NCBI RefSeq assembly: GCF_018598185.1
Contig: NZ_JAHESC010000055.1
Location: forward strand, 1-43,037
Length of the DNA stretch: 43,037 nt
Direction: 5' to 3'
Origin: Dawidia soli
GTDB taxonomy: Bacteria > Bacteroidota > Bacteroidia > Cytophagales > Cyclobacteriaceae
In this document: positions 35,168 through 43,037 of the stretch, in pieces
Layout: each line of letters starts with the position of its first letter
How positions within the stretch are numbered: position 1 is the first letter of the stretch
The notes under the pieces: generated by a model
What the model was told of the DNA's origin: nothing
Seen by the model: the letters and a program-made list of their open reading frames with translations, nothing else
The model's database searches: none
Translations under genes and position numbers: made by a program

Positions 35168-36481
35168 TTATACCTGTATTTGCCTTTCATCTTCTTGCAG
35201 CAACAGGTCATTATTCTCCTGCGCCAATAGCACGGGGTCGCCGGCACCGCGCAGGGTGATCCGAAGCTGTATACAACGCGTGGTGATGTAGCTCATTGTC
35301 CTCACGCCGAAGCTGAGCTGCCCGTTGCCTGCAAGTTTGTAATCATGCGACACTACTTTGTCCCAGATCATGGGCTGATAGGTTGCTCCGGCAATGCCTG
35401 CCGCTGTATCAGCATATCGCATCTCTACGGTAATAGCGCCCGGCAACGCCAGGTTGGGATCGGTCGAAACAATGCCCAGCGTGGCTTCATCGAACACCTG
35501 GTCTGCATACAGCCGAAGCGTCCGCACCGGCCGCACGGAGCCTAAGTCCACCACAGGAGTTTCAATTATACCGGTATGAATCCCGACGGGCAGCTCAAAG
35601 AAGTTGCTTGCGTTGATCGTTACGGCCGAGATCGACCCGCCACCGGAAAGGATTTGAGAAGTCCCCCAGGAGATCGCTTCCGCGAACGCACCGATCGCCG
35701 TCTTTCTGCGGCCCGCGGTTTTAAGCGCACTCGCAGGATCAAGTGTATAGTCACCCGCGGTTGGTCGGTTGAACTTCGGATCGACGCCTACCCCGAACTG
35801 TTGGAACGCCGGGAATGCTGCCGTCACTGCTGTCGGCGTATTGTACGATGTTCCATTGATCTGTATAACCGAACCCGCCTCCTGATTACAGTAGTCGAAA
35901 TACGTAAGCGTCGGCGTGTTGAGCTGAAGATTGGTCGTGTTTCCCAGATGACAACTCTCCAGGTGCGCGATGACCGTTGCCGACGGGTTGCTCACACCCA
36001 CCAATGTACAATTGATCAGTCGTACCGGTGCGCTGCCGGCGAGCGTGGTATTCAAAAGGAGGGTCTGTTTCAGGGTACCTGTAAATGCCGTCAGCGGCGA
36101 GCGGAGTGAACATCCGACCAGCTCTTTTACCACGCCATTCACCGCGGCCTGATAACCCGAGATCGAAATATCCTGCAGCGATCCGTTAGCACCCAGATTC
36201 ATGAATGCCGTTGCTGACGCTGTTCCGCTCATCAGCACTGTGCCGTCGGCTACCAGCCTGCAGCCTTTGCCTTGCCCGTTTACGGCTTCGGTGTAGGTGC
36301 CTGTTCCGATTACGATCCTGGCGCCGGTAAGCGCCGCGTTCACCGCCTGTTGAATGGTCTTGTACGGCTTTTTCGGACTCCCGTTACCGGACAGGTTGCT
36401 GCCCAGATAGCTCACATACACATCGCCGTCGGTTACCCGCCAGCGTGTACCTGAAAAATGGATTGGATATATAAATGCCAT
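35168..36481 (-). CDS. right-handed beta-helix protein in tail-like operon
   Basis: A 437-aa protein without a signal peptide. The first half carries a DUF1565-type beta-helix opening (SYLGSNLSGNGSPKKPYKTIQQAVNAA) followed by turns with regularly spaced hydrophobic residues (to about 210). The C-terminal half (about 270-437) is a separate beta-rich domain, where a repeated VVDLGSVRPVRTLRLYADQ-like strand pattern suggests a jelly-roll or carbohydrate-binding fold. Beta-helix proteins with a sandwich tail are typical phage tailspikes that bind or cut surface glycans. No catalytic motif was recognised. ATG at 36481 is preferred over the TTG at 36487. Confidence 0.7.
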   Translation of the reverse strand: MAFIYPIHFSGTRWRVTDGDVYVSYLGSNLSGNGSPKKPYKTIQQAVNAALTGARIVIGTGTYTEAVNGQGKGCRLVADGTVLMSGTASATAFMNLGANGSLQDISISGYQAAVNGVVKELVGCSLRSPLTAFTGTLKQTLLLNTTLAGSAPVRLINCTLVGVSNPSATVIAHLESCHLGNTTNLQLNTPTLTYFDYCNQEAGSVIQINGTSYNTPTAVTAAFPAFQQFGVGVDPKFNRPTAGDYTLDPASALKTAGRRKTAIGAFAEAISWGTSQILSGGGSISAVTINASNFFELPVGIHTGIIETPVVDLGSVRPVRTLRLYADQVFDEATLGIVSTDPNLALPGAITVEMRYADTAAGIAGATYQPMIWDKVVSHDYKLAGNGQLSFGVRTMSYITTRCIQLRITLRGAGDPVLLAQENNDLLLQEDERQIQV

Positions 36482-36515
36482 AATCAATATATCATTTTCG
36501 TTATACGCTCATTTG

Positions 36516-39500
36516 CTATACAGTCAAAGGTGCTTCTTCCAAGTTCAGGAGACCTGAGGAGTTTTCTACGTCAACCTTAAAGCGGTGATAGATCCTTCTG
36601 CCCTCATTGTCGATCTTAAGAAGGCTTTCCGGCAACTCGTATGCTATAGTCTCTTCGTTTGAGCTTGTCTCATAGATCTTGTACCAGTTGCCTGTCTCCG
36701 TCATCTTATAGAGATAGTATGTACCGTTGTAGGTTGTCCTGTTCCAGGTTAGTGTTACGTCTTCCAGGGTGGTACCTGTATCTACTCCTATAACTGCGTT
36801 TAACGCAGGGGCCACCGGATTAACTACATCAATAACAGACGCCATTACCGTTTTCGAAGGCAGTGACGGCACATACTCAACGTCCTCTCCTTCGTTCAGG
36901 ATCTCGCGCAATGCCACTACCCGATAAAAAAGCGGGTCGCCGTACGGAACGATGTCCAGGTCATTAAACTCATCCACAATGGTTGTACTGCCCTGGTCGA
37001 CTGTTACGTCGGCCGCGAGGGTCATGGTTCTTACCGAGCTTGCGTCCTGTATGCTGGTTGCTCTGTACAATTGAACCTTTCGGATATTTTCTGCAGGCAG
37101 GTACGCGTTCAGCTCTACACGCACGCCCGTGCTGGATTGTAGCAAGGCATCTTCTACCTGTGTGGTCACCTTTTTTATCCCGGGTGCTTCCGGTGGGAAG
37201 GTGTTGATCAGGCGTACCGGCCCCAGCGCCGGGCTCGGAGCGCTGAACTGAAAGAGATCATTCAGCTCACGAACGAAGTAGAAATAGATGTTCCTGGAAG
37301 ATCCGTCAAGTGTATAATCCGTAAACCGTACCGTATTGCTTGCGGGCAGTACGACGGCCATGGGCGCAGGGTCATACAAGGGATCTGTGGGAAGCAGGTA
37401 TTCTCCGTTGTTATTGCGGATCACCGGTCTCCGGTTAACCGTTTTTCTGCCCGAGCGGATCGCAGAATACAGTACAGGCTGCTCGGTCAGCGGAAAGAAG
37501 GAACCTTCTATGGCGGCCCTCACCGTGCTGACGATCGTTCCCGGGTTGGGAGCCTGTGCGAATGGCCTCACGGCCGGGTGCGTGGGATCAGGATCCGGAA
37601 TTATATAGTTGTTATTGTCGGGATTCGGAAAGCGATAGCCGCCGGGTACATATTCCTTAAACTTTCCATCCCCCGCCAGGGTAACCTTTATAAGGTCGCG
37701 GAAACGGTCGAAGTAAAATGCCGCGTCTTCCGGCGGCAGCGCTTCGAGCGCGGTAAGAATGGCTCGTACCGTGGCGGGCATATAAAGTGTGTCGAGTATG
37801 GCGCGTTCATTCGCACGGTAAAAAACCAACGCCAGCGGTTTTCTTCCTCCTTCGGTGTTTACTGTTGTGTCGAATGTATAGGTAGCCTTGCCATAAAAAT
37901 CCGGACGGGTCGCAAACACCGCGCCGGTAGGCTGGCCGGGTGCTACCGGAACAATGATCTCGCGAGCGAGCAAAACAGATGCTGTAGAGACAGATGACAC
38001 AGCCCCCAAGGTGGTATCGACCGAGCGTCCGCCCATTAACGTTTGCTTTATGCGCTGCCCGGTGGCGGGTAACGTCGTTGATTTGGTGAGCACACCTGCC
38101 TGAGCTTTCAGATAGACACGGTAGCCCGGGTGAAAATTAACCTGAATGCCCGTACCGGTTTGGATGGTCTCTGCCGCGCCCGCTCCTTCGGGGTCAGTGG
38201 CCAGGATCTTCAGGAAGCCGCCCTGCGCGCCGATATCAATTACGGTGAGCACTTTTTTCTCGCTGGCCGACGATGCCAGTGGCACCCGCGCCACCCCACG
38301 ATACCAATCAATATCGGCATCGGGATGGTCGGCCAGTACAAAACCGGCGAATGTTATTTCATAGATGCCGGTTACCGAACCCGGTATGGGAGTTCCATTT
38401 TCATCGACGTCCGGCAACTCTGTTACAGTAGCCGTATCGTAAATCCCACCAATATTGAGCGTGGTGATCGAACCGTCATACTCGGTTACCTGCTCCTGGT
38501 GCTCACTGAATTTTACGACACTGATCTCCTTTGCCAGGGGCTGTGCCGTGGTCGGAGCAACATCCGTCCAGTTTGCGGCTTCGCCAAGATTCTCGGTTAC
38601 GAAGAAACGATCTCCCACCGCCGGCGAGATAAAATCGTCGGTGATGATAAAGCCATCGTTGTTATCGACATCCTGTGCGGACCCTTGTACGATTTTCCTG
38701 ATGGTGAAAACAGAGCCTTCTTCCTGAACATTGGATTGCTCTACTTTGTCTACGATGTATTGGTTCTGGTCAGACACAAAAATGCTACCCTTAAACCGGG
38801 GTTCGTCACCCGCCACAACGCGCGCATTAAAGGTTTGTATTTCGGTGGAGCTGTACGCCGAGAACCCGATGGTCCTGATCTCAACCATATCAGCCGAGAT
38901 TTCAGTAATGCTCTTGATTTCGCCGCGTACGACCCGGACGGGATTCTGCCGAAAGAACAATTGCACCTTATTTGCCCACTGATGGGCGATGCTGTGCGCA
39001 TGCGTCCAGTCAAACGTTATCCGGATGAGTGTATGGTCACCTGATGGATTGGCCGTGATCATGGACTGGAGCATTGCCTGCTCGTTTACCGTGGTCAGTA
39101 CCGGCGGGTCTTCCTGTTGAACAAGCTGCACGGCGAAGTTTAAGGGAGGCAGCAGCGTGGCTATATCTGCCAGCGAGAACGTGGTCTCGGTCTCTTCTAT
39201 ATTGCTCAGCCCCGAGGCACGCGAAAACCAGTTGATGCCGTAGACGGCATATTGATGTCGACCCTGTTCCTCTTCGGTGTGCACATATACCTTGGCTTCG
39301 TCTACCTCTTCATAGTCGGAGGTCTCAATGGTCAAGGGTACTGTTTCGTTCACACCCGCTTCATCCTGGTACTCGGGGTCATTGCTTAGCTCGGGTACAC
39401 GCCAGTCGGGCTCATCCACAGCTTTGTATTTTACGCCATAACAAATCGGGAGCGTGGTATCGGCCGTCGCGAATGTTTCTGCGCTTTCATAGAAAGGCCC

Positions 39501-41102
39501 AACTGCCGTATCCGCTACGATCGGGTCGATATGCAGGTTTATGATACGAACCGCCGCGTTGGGAATATAGCCTTCTTCATTTGTGATGGTCCGTGTGCTG
39601 CCGTTCAATGATTTTAGTCCAAAGCTTAGCGGCTTTAACATGGTAGTTACCGGGAGGCGCTGGTCCTGTCTGCCCGTAGGCAATGTCATAGACGCATGAA
39701 TAACCGTGCTTGCTGCCTGTCCCGGCTCCAATGAAGCCCGTGTTTCGTACAGGGCCAGGTAGACGTATTTTTCATCGCCTTCTCCCACGCTACCGTCAAT
39801 ATGACCGAAACCAAACATACGGGCAACATGATAATCGGAAGCGATCAACTTGATCATTGAAAGACTGTCAATACTAGTTGCTCCTTCGTCAACACCGCCG
39901 GCCTCTTCCGGTGCCGGTGGCGCTTCAAACTCGTAGTCTTCTTCTGTATCCTGGTCAAACGGATCATTCGGGTCCCGTTCCGGGTGGATAACTCTTATGC
40001 CGGTCGGGTTATTGGGGTTGCGGCTCAGGTCAAGATATTGCATCACCAGATCTTTCAGGCCTTCTTCACCCGGCCCCTTCGTAATCCAACGGTCAACGTA
40101 ATTGGGCACATTCACGGTAAAACGGCCCGTCGCCGGGTTGGCTCCGACGTATTTGGGCCATGCCCGATTGATGGAATAAGAAGCATCTTGCAGCCTCCGG
40201 AATACGTCGGTGTCATTTAGCGACAATGCAAAATCTTCGCGAACGGCAGTCCACTGGCCACGGGTATTTTTTCCCTGTATAAAATGACGGTAGGTTTCCA
40301 CCTTGATGACCACCGGAAAACACTGTGTGTAGTCAAACCGGGCATACCGCATGTTCTCACCGTAGACTTTCTTCGCGTCCACAAGCCCCTCCTGGTCCAG
40401 CTGGACCACTTGCTCAGCGATGGGTCTTGAAGAAGAGGCGCTGTTTTGCTTGCCTGTTATCGGAAAAGTCTTTCTGGTGGAAAGGTATACTGCAGAGGTT
40501 GCCAGATTTTCTTCCGCAGACACGGTTTCTACCCGCAACTGTCCGACGGGGGCAGCCTCAGGTTGCTCCATGACCCATGTAATGGCAAACGCGAGATTGT
40601 TCAGCACCTCTACCTCCAGCACGCCGGTGTAGGCTTCGATAAAATCCAGCGCATTCGTGGTGGGGTTAACGGTAGCTCTGACAGCGTCATACGCCGCTAC
40701 GTCCGCGAACCGGAGTACTACTGTTACTAGTTCACCTTCCGGAAGGCTGTATACCGTGGTGTTGAATCGCCAGCTCCGTGCGGCGCCGCTCTCCAATATC
40801 GTACTGGGATCCTGACTTCGCAGGTCAAGGGTTGCCGGATACGTCGTATCATAAGGTGCGCGAAGTACCGTAACAAAATCATTGGGTTTATTGAATCCCC
40901 CGGCTGCCGCGAAAGGGCCGCCAGGATTTGCCAGCGATCCTTTGGGCAGGTGGTTGTCGCCGAGTGTCCGAAGGAAGTCCCAGCGCAGGTGCACACCTGG
41001 CGCGGAATGATCAGTTCCATCCGAGCCCGCCGCCTGAATGTATAGGTATGGCGACTGTATCCTCGCTCTTCCTGAAATAATGTCTTGCTGTGACAGCGTC
41101 AT
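36516..41102 (-). CDS. giant unrecognised structural protein of tail-like operon
   Basis: A 1528-aa protein that I do not recognise. It has no signal peptide, no membrane segment and no sorting domain. The N-terminus carries GVHLRWDF at 36-43. An acidic, proline-rich linker (about 375-410, DEEEEY/EAPPAPEE type) separates an N-terminal third from the rest. The remainder is beta-rich with many Thr/Val strands. The last 180 residues form fibronectin type III-like domains, the final one at about 1424-1522 (VTLTWNRTTYNGTYYLYK, then HRFKVDVENSSG). Its size and place between a probable upstream structural gene and beta-helix/fibre genes suggest a large tail, baseplate or tape-independent fibre shaft component. 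Function is inference only. Confidence 0.75.
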   Translation of the reverse strand: MTLSQQDIISGRARIQSPYLYIQAAGSDGTDHSAPGVHLRWDFLRTLGDNHLPKGSLANPGGPFAAAGGFNKPNDFVTVLRAPYDTTYPATLDLRSQDPSTILESGAARSWRFNTTVYSLPEGELVTVVLRFADVAAYDAVRATVNPTTNALDFIEAYTGVLEVEVLNNLAFAITWVMEQPEAAPVGQLRVETVSAEENLATSAVYLSTRKTFPITGKQNSASSSRPIAEQVVQLDQEGLVDAKKVYGENMRYARFDYTQCFPVVIKVETYRHFIQGKNTRGQWTAVREDFALSLNDTDVFRRLQDASYSINRAWPKYVGANPATGRFTVNVPNYVDRWITKGPGEEGLKDLVMQYLDLSRNPNNPTGIRVIHPERDPNDPFDQDTEEDYEFEAPPAPEEAGGVDEGATSIDSLSMIKLIASDYHVARMFGFGHIDGSVGEGDEKYVYLALYETRASLEPGQAASTVIHASMTLPTGRQDQRLPVTTMLKPLSFGLKSLNGSTRTITNEEGYIPNAAVRIINLHIDPIVADTAVGPFYESAETFATADTTLPICYGVKYKAVDEPDWRVPELSNDPEYQDEAGVNETVPLTIETSDYEEVDEAKVYVHTEEEQGRHQYAVYGINWFSRASGLSNIEETETTFSLADIATLLPPLNFAVQLVQQEDPPVLTTVNEQAMLQSMITANPSGDHTLIRITFDWTHAHSIAHQWANKVQLFFRQNPVRVVRGEIKSITEISADMVEIRTIGFSAYSSTEIQTFNARVVAGDEPRFKGSIFVSDQNQYIVDKVEQSNVQEEGSVFTIRKIVQGSAQDVDNNDGFIITDDFISPAVGDRFFVTENLGEAANWTDVAPTTAQPLAKEISVVKFSEHQEQVTEYDGSITTLNIGGIYDTATVTELPDVDENGTPIPGSVTGIYEITFAGFVLADHPDADIDWYRGVARVPLASSASEKKVLTVIDIGAQGGFLKILATDPEGAGAAETIQTGTGIQVNFHPGYRVYLKAQAGVLTKSTTLPATGQRIKQTLMGGRSVDTTLGAVSSVSTASVLLAREIIVPVAPGQPTGAVFATRPDFYGKATYTFDTTVNTEGGRKPLALVFYRANERAILDTLYMPATVRAILTALEALPPEDAAFYFDRFRDLIKVTLAGDGKFKEYVPGGYRFPNPDNNNYIIPDPDPTHPAVRPFAQAPNPGTIVSTVRAAIEGSFFPLTEQPVLYSAIRSGRKTVNRRPVIRNNNGEYLLPTDPLYDPAPMAVVLPASNTVRFTDYTLDGSSRNIYFYFVRELNDLFQFSAPSPALGPVRLINTFPPEAPGIKKVTTQVEDALLQSSTGVRVELNAYLPAENIRKVQLYRATSIQDASSVRTMTLAADVTVDQGSTTIVDEFNDLDIVPYGDPLFYRVVALREILNEGEDVEYVPSLPSKTVMASVIDVVNPVAPALNAVIGVDTGTTLEDVTLTWNRTTYNGTYYLYKMTETGNWYKIYETSSNEETIAYELPESLLKIDNEGRRIYHRFKVDVENSSGLLNLEEAPLTV

Positions 41103-41146
41103 AATCGATATTTTTATGTACTCTTTTACTATACTTTTCTACTGTA

Positions 41147-43036
41147 TCAAATAGTCAGGTTTACCGATACACTATTCAACTCCTGATATTCGGCACCATT
41201 AAATTGATAATAGCGGAATGTGAAGACTACCGGCCCTGCAACAAGGTTTAACGGAACGTTGCTGATAAACACTTGGGTATTGTCTTTCGAGAAGATCGCC
41301 CTGTGATCAGCCACCGGACCGCCGTTCACCGATAATGTCACGCTCCCTGCCAAAATCGAAGCCGGTATTTTGGGATCGTTAAGCGGTTCAGGGTTCCGTA
41401 TCAACAGGCCCATAATTGTGCTGTCGGAAGTGTTACGTATAATATTCACTTCCATCGTTACGGCCGGAGGCAATGCGGGCATTTCAAAAATACCGGTCAT
41501 CAACAGATCGTATGGGTCCTGGTACGTATTGAAGAGCGGATCTGTATCCGGCAATGTGTTGGTCAGCAGTTGCGCTGCTTTTGAGAGTTGTGATCCGCTG
41601 AAAGGTTTACCCAGGGTGTCATACACAGCGTTACGCAGGAAAACGCCCTTGTCATCATAAAGCTTGTAGCTGTTAACCTGTCCATCGAAATCAGCATACC
41701 GGGAGGTTTGAAATACGAACCGGTGCACTTCTTCGTCTTTGCCGTTATACCGCGCCAGGAAAATGGCGGAATACAGTTTCTGAGGTTTCAGCGGACCCGG
41801 GTCCACAGCGGTATTGATCCCGATCGGGTTTATGGGCACCACCTGAACACAGGTACTGCCGCGCGTAAGGTTGTTGAAGAAGGATAGATCCGGCTGTCGT
41901 ACCGATATTGTGTTGGTCACAAAGCCTACGCCCGTCTGTTCGATGATCTGTTCAGAATCAGCGCCTGGTGGCTCTACCGGGTCTTTGATCAATACCTTCA
42001 GGCTACCATTCGTTGCCGCGTTGCCATTATACCCATCAAAGTTGCCATACATGTTGTAGAGGTAGGCGAACTTGTAGAACAGGTATAGCTTGGGCTCATC
42101 AAAAAAGAGCGGCTTGGCATTGGTCAGCCTTCCGTCGGCATTAGGGTACGATTTGGCATAGTCGATATAGGGCCGCAGTGTAGCCAGTTGAAATTCATCT
42201 TCACGGTCTGCCTGTTTCAGCGCCTGGTATTTCTGAACATAGGAGTGGAAATGGCCTACCGGGCCTTTTGTTCGGAACCCACAATGGAAGTAACGCTCAT
42301 AGACCCTGTTAGCCGATGACCTCTCTGGTACTGTCACCTCGTCTTTTGTCTTGATCGATATGGCATAGGTTGTATCCGGCCGCCATAACGGGTGTATGGT
42401 TTTTGAATATCCATCGGTTATGGCGCTCAGATCGAAGATAACCTGGTCGGTCGTCGGCGTTGCCTGATTCTTTAGATAGTCTTCTACCGAGAGGTAGCAG
42501 GCCTGGAAGAACAAGGTCTTGCAAGTAAAGTCTGCGGTCTGCCCGATGCCATTCAGAATGCTATTGGCCAACGCGATCGCTTCTGTCGTGTTTTTATTGC
42601 CTGTTGCATTAACAAGGGCCACGAGCGGCTGAAGCTGGTTGATATAGTTATCCAGGCTCGACAACCTGTTTTGCGTGCTTACAATGTCTCTTTGCAACGT
42701 CGCCTTTTTGAACAGATAACTGCCTGCCTGCAGCACGTTGTCGTTCTGCTGCGCAGCAGAGGTTGCCGAAAGATTCGCCAGGCGTGCCTGGCTGATCGTA
42801 TTCAGCCTGAGCTCTTGCAATTTGCTGTTGATCTGTGCTGAGAGTAGCTCACGCTGTCGTATGGATCCCTGGTATTGTTCCAGAAGATATTCTACCGGAC
42901 TACCGTCGCGCGATGGAATGCGTGGCACCGTCAGCGTCGTCCCGCAGCATGTCTTGCAATCGCACTGCCAGCCCTGACCGCCCCCACCGCCGCCTTCGCC
43001 CCCACCTTCTCCCCCCCCGCCATCTCCACCAGTCTC
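41147..43036 (-). CDS. large structural protein of tail-like operon, N-terminus outside window
   Basis: At least 629 residues are visible and the frame is open through the right edge, so the true start lies outside. The internal GTG at 42928 should not be used as the start. The first visible part is a glycine-rich linker (GGDGGGGEGGGEGGGGGQ), followed by a cysteine cluster WQCDCKTCCG. Next come a helical segment likely to form a coiled coil (from about 42900 to 42550, rich in Leu, Gln, Asn and Ser) and a beta-rich C-terminal domain ending in a sandwich with YYQFNGAEYQELNSVSVNLTI. No signal peptide can be judged. I do not recognise the family. It is 44 nt upstream of the giant gene and shares its operon. 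Confidence 0.75.
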   Translation of the reverse strand, partial: ETGGDGGGGEGGGEGGGGGGQGWQCDCKTCCGTTLTVPRIPSRDGSPVEYLLEQYQGSIRQRELLSAQINSKLQELRLNTISQARLANLSATSAAQQNDNVLQAGSYLFKKATLQRDIVSTQNRLSSLDNYINQLQPLVALVNATGNKNTTEAIALANSILNGIGQTADFTCKTLFFQACYLSVEDYLKNQATPTTDQVIFDLSAITDGYSKTIHPLWRPDTTYAISIKTKDEVTVPERSSANRVYERYFHCGFRTKGPVGHFHSYVQKYQALKQADREDEFQLATLRPYIDYAKSYPNADGRLTNAKPLFFDEPKLYLFYKFAYLYNMYGNFDGYNGNAATNGSLKVLIKDPVEPPGADSEQIIEQTGVGFVTNTISVRQPDLSFFNNLTRGSTCVQVVPINPIGINTAVDPGPLKPQKLYSAIFLARYNGKDEEVHRFVFQTSRYADFDGQVNSYKLYDDKGVFLRNAVYDTLGKPFSGSQLSKAAQLLTNTLPDTDPLFNTYQDPYDLLMTGIFEMPALPPAVTMEVNIIRNTSDSTIMGLLIRNPEPLNDPKIPASILAGSVTLSVNGGPVADHRAIFSKDNTQVFISNVPLNLVAGPVVFTFRYYQFNGAEYQELNSVSVNLTI

Positions 43037-43037
43037 G

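Noticed and set aside
38130-39044. 304-codon plus-strand open frame
   Set aside because: Antisense to the 1528-aa gene, which continues uninterrupted across it.
42926-42928. GTG start of the edge gene
   Set aside because: The frame is open upstream to the window end and encodes a coherent Gly-linker and Cys cluster, so the gene is taken as partial.
31696-43036. Complete prophage
   Set aside because: No integrase, attachment site, capsid, terminase or lysis gene is visible; only tail-type proteins are supported, so a full prophage is not claimed.

Overview
The window looks like chromosomal DNA of a member of the Bacteroidota, most likely a soil or water Cytophagales/Chitinophagales type (Chryseolinea/Ohtaekwangia-like is a guess, not a determination). 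The signs are a SusC/SusD pair, type IX secretion C-terminal sorting domains on two large exoproteins, a SPOR-OmpA protein, a TonB C-terminal domain protein, a GxGYxYP-family protein, and promoters of the Bacteroidota form TTG-N17-23-TAnnTTTG with no clear Shine-Dalgarno sites. No rRNA, tRNA, CRISPR array, insertion sequence or integrase was seen.

Left part (1-8.5 kb): the end of a low-complexity edge ORF, a long gap, then an operon of type II NADH dehydrogenase plus a 62-aa acidic protein. It converges through a perfect-stem terminator on a lone succinate dehydrogenase cytochrome b gene. Next come an atypical SDR/NmrA-like protein, a MORN/TonB_C exported protein behind a good promoter, a PQQ-type sugar dehydrogenase lipoprotein, and an AraC regulator followed by a classical SDR.

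Middle part (8.5-26 kb): a T9SS-secreted subtilase and a HEIGH-type metalloprotease lipoprotein are divergently transcribed around a promoter region with phased repeats. Then comes a compact five-gene pectin utilisation locus on the minus strand (susC - susD - DUF4957/DUF5123 surface lipoprotein - PL1 pectate lyase - CE8 pectin methylesterase), with LacI-type operator-like palindromes upstream of susC. A methyltransferase follows. After it, an AraC regulator is divergent from a TetX-like FAD monooxygenase and an alpha/beta hydrolase lipoprotein.

Right part (26-31.7 kb): a GxGYxYP/discoidin/T9SS exoprotein, a SPOR-OmpA envelope protein, a DoxX-like membrane protein with a cysteine-rich tail, and a HopJ-family protein.

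Right end (31.7-43.0 kb): a one-direction minus-strand operon of six large beta-rich proteins without signal peptides, ending at a strong terminator. Two carry phage tail-fibre modules, one is a beta-helix, one has carboxypeptidase-regulatory-like beta domains, and one is a 1528-aa protein I do not recognise. The first gene runs off the window edge with a glycine-rich, cysteine-cluster N-terminal region. This is best read as the fibre-bearing end of a phage tail, tailocin or extracellular contractile injection system, and it is the most likely place for an undescribed system in this window.
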